From positions 62,001-126,000 of the forward strand of contig NZ_SAXA01000004.1 of NCBI RefSeq assembly GCF_004122035.1: a DNA stretch of 64,000 nucleotides. The letters run 5' to 3'. The notes under the pieces were generated by a model. It searched no databases. It had not been told where the DNA came from and worked only from the letters and a program-made list of their open reading frames with translations. The DNA comes from Ancylomarina salipaludis (lineage in GTDB: Bacteria; Bacteroidota; Bacteroidia; Bacteroidales; Marinifilaceae). This document shows positions 30,318 to 39,846 of the stretch, one piece after another. Each line of letters opens with the position of its first letter. Positions within the stretch are counted from its first letter, which is position 1. A program made the position numbers and the translations under genes.

Positions 30318-30349
30318 AAATCCCGACCTGCCAGTGCAAGTCGGGATTT
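30318..30349 (-). terminator. Intrinsic terminator of the repeat family
   Basis: AAATCCCGAC pairs with GTCGGGATTT around CCTGCCAGTGCA, and eight T residues follow on the minus strand. The hairpin core is identical to that at 31858. It follows the alanine-dehydrogenase-family gene. Confidence 0.85.
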
Positions 30350-30375
30350 GAATATATTAAGTGTACAAGCCGATC

Positions 30376-31521
30376 TTAATTCAGCAACTTATGTGGGTAT
30401 TTCTCATTTCTGTTTTGGAACGACAGAATTTTTGAATTCTGGATAACCCCTTTATTTATTTCAATTGCTTTGGAAATTGGATCGTTTTGTTCCCAGACTT
30501 TAGAACCGCCTATAATAATGGGCAAAAAGGGGAGTAAGGCTTCTGAAATTTCCCATGATGCAGATTGCCAGTAATAACTGGGACTGTGATCGACTGAATA
30601 ATAGAATTTGCCTTCTGACTCAAACATAGGATGTTCAAAACTTGTTGGCTTGGCACACCAAAAGCCCATATCTTCATCGCAACTGATATCGATAATAAGA
30701 GTGCCTTTTTTTAATTTATTTTCATCTTCTTTGGGGACAAACATAATAGGATGTTCTGTATCCTGAAGGATACCATTAACAATAATATCAGTATCTGACA
30801 AAACTTCAGAAAAAGGGCGTGTATTACCGTCAGGTTCAACTGAATGTAAATTTCCTAAGCTGTCATTTTTCATTTGTTTGAACGATATACCAGGCAGTTG
30901 ATCACTCACATCTGTTGATATTCGGTTGGTATAAACAGTTATATCCTGAATACCCTGACCTTGTAAGGCATAGACAGCCCCTCGACTTACCGAGCCAAAA
31001 CTCAGCACGACTGCCTTTCGAGCTTTGCCATAATTACCCGCAATTCCGACAAGGCTTAATGCGTGGTTGACTCCGGCATAGCCAGCCATTTCGTTGTTCT
31101 TATAAAAAACATGCATGTTCTTATCACCAGAACGGCTCCAGGTAAACATTTCTTCCCAGGCGATGAGGGTTAGTTTTCGATCAATGGCAATTTGGGTATT
31201 TTCTTGTTGCTGCACACAGTGTGGCCAGCCCCATACAATAGCACCTTCTCGTACTTGAGACAGATCAGCTGCTAATGGCTTAGGCATAAGAACACAATCG
31301 AAATTGTTTAATATTTCTTTTCTTAAGGCAACTCTCCCAGATGTGAGTTGAGCAATAGTTTGATCGTCTACACCAAATCTTAAGCCATAGCTTTTTTCAA
31401 AAGTCATTTGTTTTCGTAATTCCAGAGGAATACGTTCGATGTGTTCCGGATGAATTGCAACGCGTTCTTCATTTTCTTTTAGTGAGCTGCCGACAATGCC
31501 GACAGTTAAAAGTTCTGACAT
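30376..31521 (-). CDS. Alanine dehydrogenase/PNT-family protein, carboxyethylornithine-synthase-like
   Basis: A 381-residue NAD(P)-dependent enzyme of the alanine dehydrogenase/pyridine-nucleotide transhydrogenase fold. The N-terminal domain begins VGIVGSSLKENEERVAIHPEH, and the nucleotide-binding segment is KAVVLSFGSVSRGAVYAL, with a degenerate glycine motif. The likely closest group is N5-(carboxyethyl)ornithine synthase, which reductively joins pyruvate to ornithine. Another opine-forming or lysine-catabolic relative is possible. No neighbouring gene settles the substrate. Confidence 0.7.
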   Translation of the reverse strand: MSELLTVGIVGSSLKENEERVAIHPEHIERIPLELRKQMTFEKSYGLRFGVDDQTIAQLTSGRVALRKEILNNFDCVLMPKPLAADLSQVREGAIVWGWPHCVQQQENTQIAIDRKLTLIAWEEMFTWSRSGDKNMHVFYKNNEMAGYAGVNHALSLVGIAGNYGKARKAVVLSFGSVSRGAVYALQGQGIQDITVYTNRISTDVSDQLPGISFKQMKNDSLGNLHSVEPDGNTRPFSEVLSDTDIIVNGILQDTEHPIMFVPKEDENKLKKGTLIIDISCDEDMGFWCAKPTSFEHPMFESEGKFYYSVDHSPSYYWQSASWEISEALLPFLPIIIGGSKVWEQNDPISKAIEINKGVIQNSKILSFQNRNEKYPHKLLN

Positions 31522-31857
31522 ATTATTGGGTGTTGATTACAGAAATAAAATATTTCATATCTGCTTCATATGGTATATATCATACCACACACTTTCTAAC
31601 ATTATTAATGACAGGCATGCTTTGTGCATATGGATAGAGTCGTGATGGAGGATGGTTATGTGGTTTGCTCTATCCGTCTGTTTGAGGTCGATTTAAAATA
31701 TCGAATTCTCAAAGGTAGTCAATTTATTACATTCTGTTTGGTAAATATCTTCTTAGATTAATTATTATAAGGAACTTATAGTTGTTTGTGTGATTGGGTT
31801 GATTCCAGCTTGCATCCTGTCAGGTAGTAACGCTTACGGTTATTCTATATGAAAAAA
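31522..31857. other. Intergenic region between dehydrogenase and peptidase genes
   Basis: About 335 bases follow the start of the dehydrogenase gene, before the terminator at 31858. No ORF, RNA or exact promoter box was recognised. Confidence 0.4.
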
Positions 31858-31888
31858 AATCCCGACCTGCCAGTGCAAGTCGGGATAT
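31858..31888 (-). terminator. Intrinsic terminator of the repeat family
   Basis: TCCCGAC pairs with GTCGGGA around CTGCCAGTGCA, and the minus strand continues into eight T residues. It follows the S9 peptidase gene and repeats the hairpin core of 30318. Confidence 0.85.
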
Positions 31889-31911
31889 CATTGTCTTTTC
31901 AGATATTAGGA

Positions 31912-34425
31912 CTATCTTTTTTGGGGCTGATCTTTTTGCATTTCGACATAATCTGCAGACGATCTGAAATCACCGATCAGATATTTACAAAAATATTCGC
32001 CACGCAACCAGAATGAGTATTCGCTCATATTACCAAAACCATGACGTTGGCCAGGGTATAAGAAGAAATCGAATCGTTTGTTCGCCTTAATCAGGGCATT
32101 GGCCATTCTGATGCTGTTGCCCGGATGTACGTTGTCATCAATATCACCCGTTACAATCATCAATTTCCCTTTCAGGTTTTTAGCCAGGCTAGGGTTGGTG
32201 TCAATTTTATACTGGAAAGTGGTATCACCCTTTTCGCTCACAACTTCTTTCACACCATGATGCGTTTCGCTCCACCAGCGGTTGTAAATATTGTTATCGT
32301 GATTCCCTGCTGCAGATACGGCAACTTTAAAGAAATCGGGATAAACCAACATGGCAGCTGTTGACATGAATCCACCACCTGAGTGACCGTAAATTCCGAC
32401 CTTATTGATATCGATAAAAGAGTATCGGTCAGCCAATTGTTCGATACCTACTTTTTTGTCTTCCAAACCATAGTCTCTTAGGTTGCCATAACCGTAGTTG
32501 TGGTACCATTTCGAGCGGGCAGGATGACCACCACGGTTTCCCATAGTTACAACGATGAAACCCAGTTGAGCCATACGATCGGCTCTATCCATACGCACAG
32601 AGAAGCTTTTGTAAACCGCTTCTGTCTGAGGACCGGGATAAACGTAAGTTAGGATGGGGTACTTTTTGTTTGGATCGAAATCGAATGGCTTGTACATCAC
32701 GCCATAAATGTCCGTAATACCGTCGCCTGCCTTTACTTTAAAGGTTTCAGGGAATTGATATCCTGTTTCGAATAAACGGGTTAAATCTGTTGTTTCAAGA
32801 TCCATCAATTTATTCCCTTTTGAATTGTAAAGGGCAGATACGGGAGCGGTATTTACTCTGGAGGCATTATTGACAAAATAATGAGTTTGATCGTTTAAAT
32901 CCGAATCATGATTAAAGTCGCCTTTATTTAGAATCTGTAAGCCGGTACCATCGAAATTCACACGGTAAAGATGCGAGTAATAAGGGTCTTCACCTTTTTC
33001 GCGGGCATTGGCTGTAAAATAAAGCACACGGTTTTGCTCATCGATTCCTTGAATTCCATCGCAATGCCAAGGACCTGAAGTGATTTGATTCTTTAGTTTT
33101 CCTTTTTCATCGTAAAGGTAGAAATGAGCCCAACCATCGCGCTCTGACCAATGAATCAGTTCTTTTCCGTTATTTACCAATGCAAAAGGACTTCTGCCTT
33201 CGATATAGGTGTTTAAGCGTTCTTCTATAAGGATGTTTACTTCACCAGTTGTGGTATTTGCGGTACAAATGTCCACACGTTTCATATCACGACTTGTGCG
33301 TTTGAAATAAAGCAAATCACTTCCCTTATTCATCCATTTCGAGAATTTGACATCATCCGCTTCGTTACGTTTTTGTCTTGGAGCTGTCAGGATAGAAATT
33401 GTTTGATCTTTGAAAGCATTGGCTTTCACTTTAACCGCTTTCTTGCTTTCCCAGTCGAAAATTTGGAGCTCGTATTGAGGCGCTTCTTTCTCGCCAGCCA
33501 TGTGGTATTTATAGCTTTGCAATGTTGGTCGGCCTTTGGCAACCGAATTGATGACCCAAAGATCTTTTACTTCGCGTTCGTCTTCACGGGTTAAAGCAAA
33601 TTTTTTCGAATCGGAAGAGAAGGTGACATAAGCCTCTTTTCTCTTGTCTTTATCTTCTTCTTTTTCTCTATTGGTTTTGCTATATGAGTTGGTGCCGTAG
33701 CAGTAATGCTCAACACCATCAGTAGTAAGCTGGTGCTCAACAATGGTTGAGTCCTTTTCATTCTTCTGAGCTTTTTTGTAGTTTTCAGCATCCATCCACC
33801 ATAGGTTATGCTGTTTGGCAAAAATCACATATTCCTGGTTTGGTGCTACAGATGCCCAGTCTTTTTGTTCAAGGGGCTTTTCAAAATCGTCAAGCAAATT
33901 CAGTTTTTTCGAAGCCAGTGTGTATTCAAAGTGCCACACTTTCGCAACCATTTTCTTTTTGGCTTTATCTTTTTTCTCTTTATCGTTCTTTTCTTCCTGC
34001 TTGTCGCCCTCTTCATCTTTGTCCTCTTCTTCAACCAGTTTACTCTTTACCTGAAACTGAAGAACTTTTTCATTATTGATGAATTTGATTTTATCAATGT
34101 AAAGATGTTGAGCGTCGAATGGATCACCGGTCAGGCGACTCATGTCAGCAGCCATTTTAACCACATCGAACAATTTGCTTTTTGTGTTTTTTACAGGATC
34201 TACTAAATAGTAAAATTGTCCTTCCGGAGTGCGGTAGGTGTACCAAAATTTTTCACCATTTTTTAACCAGTGTGGATTTACACTGGTCGAGAAGACCATT
34301 TTTCTTAATCGGTTTGGCGAAAATTTGGCCGCCAGTTCAAAGTTTGCTTTTGTCACAGGCGTTTCCTGTGCAAACACACCAATTCCTATCAAAACGAATA
34401 GGAGCGTGAGTAGGTTTCTTTTCAT
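31912..34425 (-). CDS. S9-family serine peptidase, DPP-IV-like
   Basis: The frame is open to 34524, but the start at 34425 is chosen because it opens a signal peptide (MKRNLLTLLFVLIGIGVFAQ). The 837-residue exported protein has an N-terminal beta-propeller and a C-terminal alpha/beta hydrolase. Catalytic elements are the nucleophile elbow YGHSGGGFM, the acid in TGDIDDNVH and the His in PGQRHGFG. DPP-IV-like enzymes remove dipeptides from the N-termini of peptides in the periplasm. Within the propeller there is a very charged lysine/glutamate insertion (EDKDEEGDKQEEKNDKEK). Confidence 0.93.
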   Translation of the reverse strand: MKRNLLTLLFVLIGIGVFAQETPVTKANFELAAKFSPNRLRKMVFSTSVNPHWLKNGEKFWYTYRTPEGQFYYLVDPVKNTKSKLFDVVKMAADMSRLTGDPFDAQHLYIDKIKFINNEKVLQFQVKSKLVEEEDKDEEGDKQEEKNDKEKKDKAKKKMVAKVWHFEYTLASKKLNLLDDFEKPLEQKDWASVAPNQEYVIFAKQHNLWWMDAENYKKAQKNEKDSTIVEHQLTTDGVEHYCYGTNSYSKTNREKEEDKDKRKEAYVTFSSDSKKFALTREDEREVKDLWVINSVAKGRPTLQSYKYHMAGEKEAPQYELQIFDWESKKAVKVKANAFKDQTISILTAPRQKRNEADDVKFSKWMNKGSDLLYFKRTSRDMKRVDICTANTTTGEVNILIEERLNTYIEGRSPFALVNNGKELIHWSERDGWAHFYLYDEKGKLKNQITSGPWHCDGIQGIDEQNRVLYFTANAREKGEDPYYSHLYRVNFDGTGLQILNKGDFNHDSDLNDQTHYFVNNASRVNTAPVSALYNSKGNKLMDLETTDLTRLFETGYQFPETFKVKAGDGITDIYGVMYKPFDFDPNKKYPILTYVYPGPQTEAVYKSFSVRMDRADRMAQLGFIVVTMGNRGGHPARSKWYHNYGYGNLRDYGLEDKKVGIEQLADRYSFIDINKVGIYGHSGGGFMSTAAMLVYPDFFKVAVSAAGNHDNNIYNRWWSETHHGVKEVVSEKGDTTFQYKIDTNPSLAKNLKGKLMIVTGDIDDNVHPGNSIRMANALIKANKRFDFFLYPGQRHGFGNMSEYSFWLRGEYFCKYLIGDFRSSADYVEMQKDQPQKR

Positions 34426-34598
34426 GTTTGTTGGTTTATGATTGAGTTGTCCAATCCCTCTTTGTGAGAGATTCTCATTTAAGCCCACTAAAATAGATAA
34501 CTGCCCAACATAAAACACTAACAAAGTTCAGTTTTCGATAAAAAATAGAATTGGCGGGTTGTAAGGGTAAGAAAACAGTTTAGTTATGGGATAGAAAA

Positions 34599-34640
34599 AA
34601 GAAAGTGACAGATCCTCTGATAAGGAAATGCCACTTTCTT
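34599..34640 (-). terminator. Intrinsic terminator after the OsmC-family gene
   Basis: The stem AAGAAAGTG / CACTTTCTT with a long loop is followed on the minus strand by a T-run. It lies 42 bases beyond the stop of the OsmC gene. Confidence 0.65.
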
Positions 34641-34681
34641 AAAGAAAACCGTTTAAATTGAGTTTTTGTACGGTTTAGACT

Positions 34682-35104
34682 CTATATTATTACCTCTCCG
34701 TTTAAAAAGAGCTTGTACTGAATATCAACGGAACTTTGTAAAGTGATAGACACTGAGCAATATTTTTCAAAGCTTAAGGCTGCTGCACGTATGACTTTTT
34801 CGGCAGGTATATCACCTTCCAAATAGATTTCAAGCGTTATGGCTTTAAAAGGTTTGGCATCTCCAAGTTCCCGGGTTTCGCCGTCTATTTCAACCTTATA
34901 GGATTTGATTACCTGGCGTTGTTTTTTCAGGATGTTGATGATATCAATGGCGGAACAACCGCCAACGCCCATTAACAGGAGTTCCATAGGACTGGCACCC
35001 TGAACCTTTTCAAGTGTCGAGTTATCCATTAATACGGGAACACCACTGGCACCTTTAGCTTCCATCAAATAGTCGTCATTTATTCTTTCAATACTTACTT
35101 TCAT
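34682..35104 (-). CDS. OsmC-family protein
   Basis: A 140-residue protein with the full OsmC/Ohr fold. Two reactive Cys positions are visible: GVGGCSAIDIINILKKQ and FEKYCSVSITL. OsmC relatives reduce organic hydroperoxides, though many bacterial family members have unknown substrates. It is the third gene of a cluster on the minus strand after the LysR regulator and the cysteine hydrolase. Confidence 0.9.
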   Translation of the reverse strand: MKVSIERINDDYLMEAKGASGVPVLMDNSTLEKVQGASPMELLLMGVGGCSAIDIINILKKQRQVIKSYKVEIDGETRELGDAKPFKAITLEIYLEGDIPAEKVIRAAALSFEKYCSVSITLQSSVDIQYKLFLNGEVII

Positions 35105-35204
35105 ATGTTTATAATTTTCTTTTTAAGGTCATATGGAAGTCGCCAATAATCATCCCGAGTGTGAAAAGGGACTGCTCATGGCTCGTTTCATATTCTCGTG
35201 TATT

Positions 35205-35771
35205 TTATATTGTTTTAAGTAGTTGTGCTGTGTTCATTATGCTTGCGAATTCGTCTTTTAAATTGCAAAGCGAAATTTGGTGAATCATCTCTGCCGGGTA
35301 TTTTTCACCCTTTATACCCATCCGATCAAATGTGGCTGTGGCATCTTCGATGAGAATGACTTTATAGCCATAATTTCCAGCCATACGGGCTGTGGTTGAT
35401 ATGCAGTGGTTGGTTGTCAGGCCCACTATAACCAAATCTGTAATTCCATTACTATCAAGCCTTTCTTTCAAGTCGGTACCAATAAAGGCCGAGTTTACAT
35501 TCTTAATAATGAGAGGCTCACCCTCTACAGGTTTAAGTTGATCGCAGATTTCGAATCCGGCATGCGATTGGTGTAATCGGGATTTGGGATCTTGCGAGCT
35601 ATGAATAATGTGATAGATGGGAAGATCTAATTCTCGCCATATCGAAAGTATTTCAGCAGCTTTTACTTCTGCATCCTTATTGTTCCTGTTTCCACCCCAA
35701 TAGGCTTCATCATCAAAACCTTTCTGAAAATCAATTAATAACAGAGCCGGATTGCTTTCTCTTAACTTCAT
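35205..35771 (-). CDS. Isochorismatase-like cysteine hydrolase
   Basis: A 188-residue protein with the isochorismatase/nicotinamidase fold. It shows the catalytic Asp in PALLLIDFQKGFD and the nucleophile Cys in VGLTTNHCISTTARMAG. Such enzymes cleave C-N or ether bonds in amides or isochorismate. It lies 28 bases after the LysR gene, which suggests joint transcription; the substrate is not predictable. Confidence 0.88.
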   Translation of the reverse strand: MKLRESNPALLLIDFQKGFDDEAYWGGNRNNKDAEVKAAEILSIWRELDLPIYHIIHSSQDPKSRLHQSHAGFEICDQLKPVEGEPLIIKNVNSAFIGTDLKERLDSNGITDLVIVGLTTNHCISTTARMAGNYGYKVILIEDATATFDRMGIKGEKYPAEMIHQISLCNLKDEFASIMNTAQLLKTI

Positions 35772-35799
35772 AAGCGATGTTTTATGGGTTAAAAATAAA

Positions 35800-36693
35800 T
35801 TATTTCTTCTCAGTGATAAGGGTATTGATCAGATTATCAAGAACCGGATTCGTATTCATATTATTCCAAACCATTTTTAAAGTTGTGCGTTGCGGGATAT
35901 TATTCAATTCGATGAATTTAATTCCCATATCGTAGCCCAATTTCAAAGATGTGGGAACAATGGCCACTCCAAATTTGTTTTCAACCAGTCTGAAAATAGA
36001 ACTGGCATTAACCGTATAATGTGAAATCAGAGGAGTGAACTGACTTTGATCGAATATCTGCATCACTTTTTCGTGATACGATTCACTGTATGAGGAATCA
36101 AAAAGAATAAAGGATTCGTCTTTAAGTTGACTTAAATTTTCAAAGGTCGATTCGTTAAGGACATGATCCTTTGGAAGGACCAGCGAGAACGTATCTTCGA
36201 AAACCGATTGAATATTGATTCCCCTTGGGACGCGTTCCATCCTCACAAAACCCACATCGATTTCATGATTCAATAGGGCTTGAATCTGCTTGTTGTTGTC
36301 CATTTCATTTAAATTGAAAAGAACCCGTGGGTGTTTGCTTTTGTATTTTAGAAGCAGATCAGGGATCACCTTTTGCATGGCTGAGCCCACATAGCCCAGT
36401 TTAAGGTTTCCATCTATACCATCATTTAATAATTTGGCGTGTGCAATCACATCATCCAGTCTTTTAAATGTATTGGTGAGTTCTTGATGAAGGTACAAAC
36501 CGGCTTTCGTCAGCTCCACTTTTCGGTTATGCCGTTCAAACAAGCTGATGCCCAGGTCATTTTCCATTTGTTTGATCTGACGGCTTAAGCCCGGCTGCGA
36601 AATGTAAAGGCGTTCGGCCGCTTTTCTGAAATGCAAATCTTTGGCTAAAGCCAAGAAGTATTTATAATGCCGAAACTCTATTTGATTACTCAT
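35800..36693 (-). CDS. LysR-family transcriptional regulator
   Basis: A 297-residue regulator with an N-terminal winged helix (FLALAKDLHFRKAAERLYIS, PGLSRQIKQMENDLGISLFE) and a C-terminal ligand-binding domain (LKLGYVGSAMQKVIPDLLL). It is divergent from hutU with 146 bases between the two starts. LysR regulators often control the gene they are transcribed away from, so histidine catabolism may be its target. It may also serve the hydrolase and OsmC genes in its own cluster. Confidence 0.92.
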   Translation of the reverse strand: MSNQIEFRHYKYFLALAKDLHFRKAAERLYISQPGLSRQIKQMENDLGISLFERHNRKVELTKAGLYLHQELTNTFKRLDDVIAHAKLLNDGIDGNLKLGYVGSAMQKVIPDLLLKYKSKHPRVLFNLNEMDNNKQIQALLNHEIDVGFVRMERVPRGINIQSVFEDTFSLVLPKDHVLNESTFENLSQLKDESFILFDSSYSESYHEKVMQIFDQSQFTPLISHYTVNASSIFRLVENKFGVAIVPTSLKLGYDMGIKFIELNNIPQRTTLKMVWNNMNTNPVLDNLINTLITEKK

Positions 36694-36707
36694 AGTTATT
36701 AAATCTT

Positions 36708-36725
36708 AACAAAACTAGTATTGTT
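36708..36725. promoter_or_regulatory. Near-palindromic candidate LysR operator
   Basis: AACAAAACTAGTATTGTT is an 18-base palindrome with one mismatched pair. It sits in the lysR/hutU gap and overlaps the -33 element proposed for hutU and a TAGTTTTG -7-like box for lysR on the minus strand (36710-36717). LysR sites are often dyads of this kind. Confidence 0.5.
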
Positions 36726-36751
36726 AGGTATCAAAACTAAGAATATCTTTG
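36721..36751 (+). promoter_or_regulatory. Bacteroidota-type promoter of hutU
   Basis: TTG (36721-36723) and TATCTTTG (36744-36751) are separated by 20 bases, matching the -33/-7 consensus TTG and TAnnTTTG. This leaves an untranslated leader of about 80 bases before hutU. Confidence 0.65.
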
Positions 36752-36839
36752 CAAATAATAAAATAGAATAACATTTGGTTTTAAAAGTGAATTAACTTTA
36801 AAGACTGTAAAGATATAACACAAAACTTAAGCTAAAAAT

Positions 36840-38837
36840 ATGACGTTTCAAGAACAAATTTTACAAGGGATTCCAGCTGAATTACCTGTAAAGAAAGCTT
36901 ATCCGAAGGATGCCAACCGGGCACCCAAGAGAAAAGATATTTTAACTGTTGAAGAAAAGCAATTGGCCATTCGCAATGCCTTGCGTTATTTTCCAAAGCC
37001 TTGGCATAAGGAGTTAGCCACTGAATTTGCCCAGGAACTATTGGATTATGGTCGTATTTATATGTACCGTTTCAAGCCTGATTATAAAATTTATGCTCGT
37101 CCAATCGAAGAGTATCCTGCTCAGTCGCAGCAGGCTGCCGGTATCATGATGATGATGCAAAACAACCTGGATCCGGCTGTTGCTCAGCATCCTGAAGAGT
37201 TGATTACTTATGGTGGAAACGGTGCTGTATTCCAAAACTGGGCGCAGTATTTGCTAACTATGCAGTATTTGGCAACCATGACTGACGAGCAAACGCTTCA
37301 TATGTATTCGGGTCACCCAATGGGTTTATTTCCTTCATCAAAAGGAGCCCCTCGTGTGATTGTAACCAATGGTTTGGTTATTCCGAACTACTCGTCGCCT
37401 GATCATTGGGAGAAATTTAATGCGCTGGGTGTGTCACAATACGGACAAATGACTGCGGGTTCTTTCATGTATATCGGACCACAAGGGATTGTTCACGGAA
37501 CAACCATTACCGTTATGAATGCCTTCCGTAAGATTTTGAAAAAAGGTGAGACCCCTGCGGGTAAAATTTTCCTGACAGCTGGTTTGGGTGGTATGAGTGG
37601 TGCTCAGCCTAAAGCAGGTAATATTGCGGGTTGTATCACAATTGCTGCTGAGGTGAATCCTAAGGCGGCGACCAAGCGTCACGAGCAAGGATGGGTTGAT
37701 ATCCTAATTGATTCGATGGACGAGCTGATTGCACGTGTAAAACAAGCTCAGGAAGCGAAAGAGGTTGTTTCGATTGCATTTATTGGAAATGTGGTTGATG
37801 TTTGGGAACGTTTTGATCAGGAAGATATCTTCATTCATGTGGGGTCCGATCAGACTTCTCTTCATATTCCATGGACCGGGGGTTACTATCCTGTTGATAC
37901 CTCATACGAGGAATCAAACCGATTGATTCGTGAAGAACCGGAAGTGTTTAAAGAGAAAGTACAGGCAACCTTGCGTCGTCATGCGGCTGCGGTGAACAAT
38001 CACACAGCTAAGGGTACATATTTCTTCGATTACGGAAATGCGTTCTTGCTTGAAGCTTCACGTGCCGGTGCCGATATTATGGCAGAAAATGGCATCGACT
38101 TCCGTTACAAATCATACGTTCAGGATATTTTAGGCCCAATGTGTTTCGATTATGGTTTCGGACCATTCCGTTGGGTATGTGCTTCGGGTAAGCCTGAAGA
38201 TTTGGATATGACTGATGAACTTGCAATGCAGGTTTTACAGGAAATCAAAGAGAATTCTCCTGAAGAGATTCAATTGCAGATGCAGGATAATATTACCTGG
38301 ATTAAAGAAGCGAAACAAAATAAGATGGTGGTGGGATCACAGGCTCGTATCTTGTATGCCGATGCTGAAGGTCGTTCGAAAATTGCAGAAGCTTTCAATA
38401 ATGCTATTGCTGCCGGAAAGATTGGTCCCGTTGTATTGGGTCGTGATCATCACGATGTGAGTGGAACTGACTCGCCATACCGTGAAACATCAAACATCTA
38501 CGATGGTTCTAAGTTTACAGCTGATATGTCGATCCACAATGTGATTGGCGACAGCTTTAGAGGCGCAACCTGGGTATCTATCCACAATGGTGGTGGTGTA
38601 GGTTGGGGTGAAGTGATGAACGGTGGTTTCGGTATGTTACTTGACGGAACACCTGAAGCGGATGCCCGCCTTAAGAGCATGTTGTTTTACGATGTAAACA
38701 ATGGTATTGCCCGTCGTTCATGGGCGAGAAACGATGAGGCCATGTTCGCTATCAAGCGTGAGATGGAACGTCGTCCTGACTTAAAGGTTACTTTGCCTAA
38801 CCTTGTTGAAGATAATTTGTTAGCTGATCTTTTTTAA
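36840..38837 (+). CDS. hutU: Urocanate hydratase
   Basis: A 665-residue enzyme of the urocanase family, of the long type. NAD+-binding and core segments are visible: YGGNGAVFQNWAQYLL, YSGHPMGLFPSSKGAPR, GLGGMSGAQPKAGNIAG and FGPFRWVCASGKPEDL. It adds water to urocanate to give imidazolonepropionate, the second step of histidine degradation. No hutH, hutI or other hut gene is in the window. It is divergent from a LysR gene and has a consensus promoter. Confidence 0.96.
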   Translation: MTFQEQILQGIPAELPVKKAYPKDANRAPKRKDILTVEEKQLAIRNALRYFPKPWHKELATEFAQELLDYGRIYMYRFKPDYKIYARPIEEYPAQSQQAAGIMMMMQNNLDPAVAQHPEELITYGGNGAVFQNWAQYLLTMQYLATMTDEQTLHMYSGHPMGLFPSSKGAPRVIVTNGLVIPNYSSPDHWEKFNALGVSQYGQMTAGSFMYIGPQGIVHGTTITVMNAFRKILKKGETPAGKIFLTAGLGGMSGAQPKAGNIAGCITIAAEVNPKAATKRHEQGWVDILIDSMDELIARVKQAQEAKEVVSIAFIGNVVDVWERFDQEDIFIHVGSDQTSLHIPWTGGYYPVDTSYEESNRLIREEPEVFKEKVQATLRRHAAAVNNHTAKGTYFFDYGNAFLLEASRAGADIMAENGIDFRYKSYVQDILGPMCFDYGFGPFRWVCASGKPEDLDMTDELAMQVLQEIKENSPEEIQLQMQDNITWIKEAKQNKMVVGSQARILYADAEGRSKIAEAFNNAIAAGKIGPVVLGRDHHDVSGTDSPYRETSNIYDGSKFTADMSIHNVIGDSFRGATWVSIHNGGGVGWGEVMNGGFGMLLDGTPEADARLKSMLFYDVNNGIARRSWARNDEAMFAIKREMERRPDLKVTLPNLVEDNLLADLF

Positions 38838-38861
38838 AGATTAGTTTTGTGTAAAGGGAAA

Positions 38862-38892
38862 ATGGGTTCAGGTACGTTCTGAACTCATTTTT
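38862..38892 (+). terminator. Intrinsic terminator after hutU
   Basis: ATGGGTTCAG pairs with CTGAACTCAT around GTACGTT, then a T-run follows. Confidence 0.8.
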
Positions 38893-38918
38893 ATAACTTT
38901 GCTTAAATCTTAAGAATT

Positions 38919-38946
38919 AATCCCGGCTGGTTTTCTGGTCGGGATT
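38919..38946 (+). terminator. Hairpin of the AATCCC/GGGATT terminator family
   Basis: AATCCCG pairs with CGGGATT around a loop of 14 bases. It lies 27 bases past the hutU terminator and resembles the family at 24436, 25521, 26453, 30318 and 31858. The T-run is weak here. Confidence 0.5.
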
Positions 38947-39113
38947 CTTATTTATATACATTCTAACTTCTTTGTACAGACCTGTTTGGCATGATTAAAT
39001 CTGTATTTTCTTAATTAAATATTGCAGGAATTGGCGTAAATTTATAGGTGATTCATCCTCGATAAAGCATAAGTGTTTAGAAAAAACAATATTCACTCCA
39101 TAATTTTAAAATT

Positions 39114-39638
39114 ATGCTTATTCAAAAACAAATGTCGATGAGATGGCTGACAGTGGTGTTGATGATGTGCCTCATGTTTAGCGTGAATTCCTGTAAGGAT
39201 GATGACGATGATGATGGTAATGGTAATCATGTGATACCATCTTATGTGGGAACCTGGCAGTTAACCGATGAATCAGGGCTTGAAAAGCAAGTGCTGGTTA
39301 TTACCGAAACTACGTTTAAAATGACCCTGGCCTTGTATATCGATGAGGAATGGGTCGATATTATGTCGGTTCAGGGGAACTATTCGGAGCTTGGAAATAT
39401 TTTTATGCTTACGATTACTAGGCTTGGTATAATTGCTGATGAAGAGACCTATGAAATGGTTTATTATACCCCCGATGATCCTGAATGGGATTTGCTTTTA
39501 GATGATGAGTTTGAAATTGAGGACCAGTTTGAAGTTAAATTTGTGGTTTCAGGTAACAAACTGACGGTGATATCTGATGATAATGATGATGGTGTATTTG
39601 ATCCGGTTGAAGAAGGGGAAACCTTTACCAAAGTTTAA
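39114..39638 (+). CDS. Lipocalin-like lipoprotein
   Basis: A 174-residue lipoprotein with a signal ending SVNSC at the lipidation Cys, followed by a run of aspartates. The mature part starts PSYVGTWQLTDESGLEKQVL and shows alternating strands like lipocalin-like domains of Bacteroidota. Later parts are very acidic (DDNDDGVFDPVEEGE). In-frame ATGs at 39132 and 39138 could also serve as starts; the signal peptide is kept in each case. Its ligand is unknown. Confidence 0.75.
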   Translation: MLIQKQMSMRWLTVVLMMCLMFSVNSCKDDDDDDGNGNHVIPSYVGTWQLTDESGLEKQVLVITETTFKMTLALYIDEEWVDIMSVQGNYSELGNIFMLTITRLGIIADEETYEMVYYTPDDPEWDLLLDDEFEIEDQFEVKFVVSGNKLTVISDDNDDGVFDPVEEGETFTKV

Positions 39639-39709
39639 ATGCGATATAAAATGAATCTGAACTAATCAGGCTTCGGTTCAATTTATTCAGATCGGTTTGC
39701 CAAAAACAA

Positions 39710-39746
39710 AAAAGTGGACTCAGAATCTTTCTGAGTCCACTTTTCT
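39710..39746. terminator. Bidirectional intrinsic terminator
   Basis: AAAAGTGGACTCAGAA pairs perfectly with TTCTGAGTCCACTTTT around a very small loop. A-runs and T-runs on the two sides allow use from both strands, between the convergent lipoprotein genes. Confidence 0.85.
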
Positions 39747-39846
39747 GTTAGTGATTTTCTTCCAGCCACTATTAATTTTTCTTAATCTTATCAAAAATGG
39801 TCATGTTATAGGTTTTGCGTGGATTTTGCTATTTAATAATTTAAAA

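Noticed and set aside
33591-34206. Several ORFs opposite or in other frames of the S9 peptidase gene
   Set aside because: They come from the lysine/glutamate-rich insertion read in other frames.
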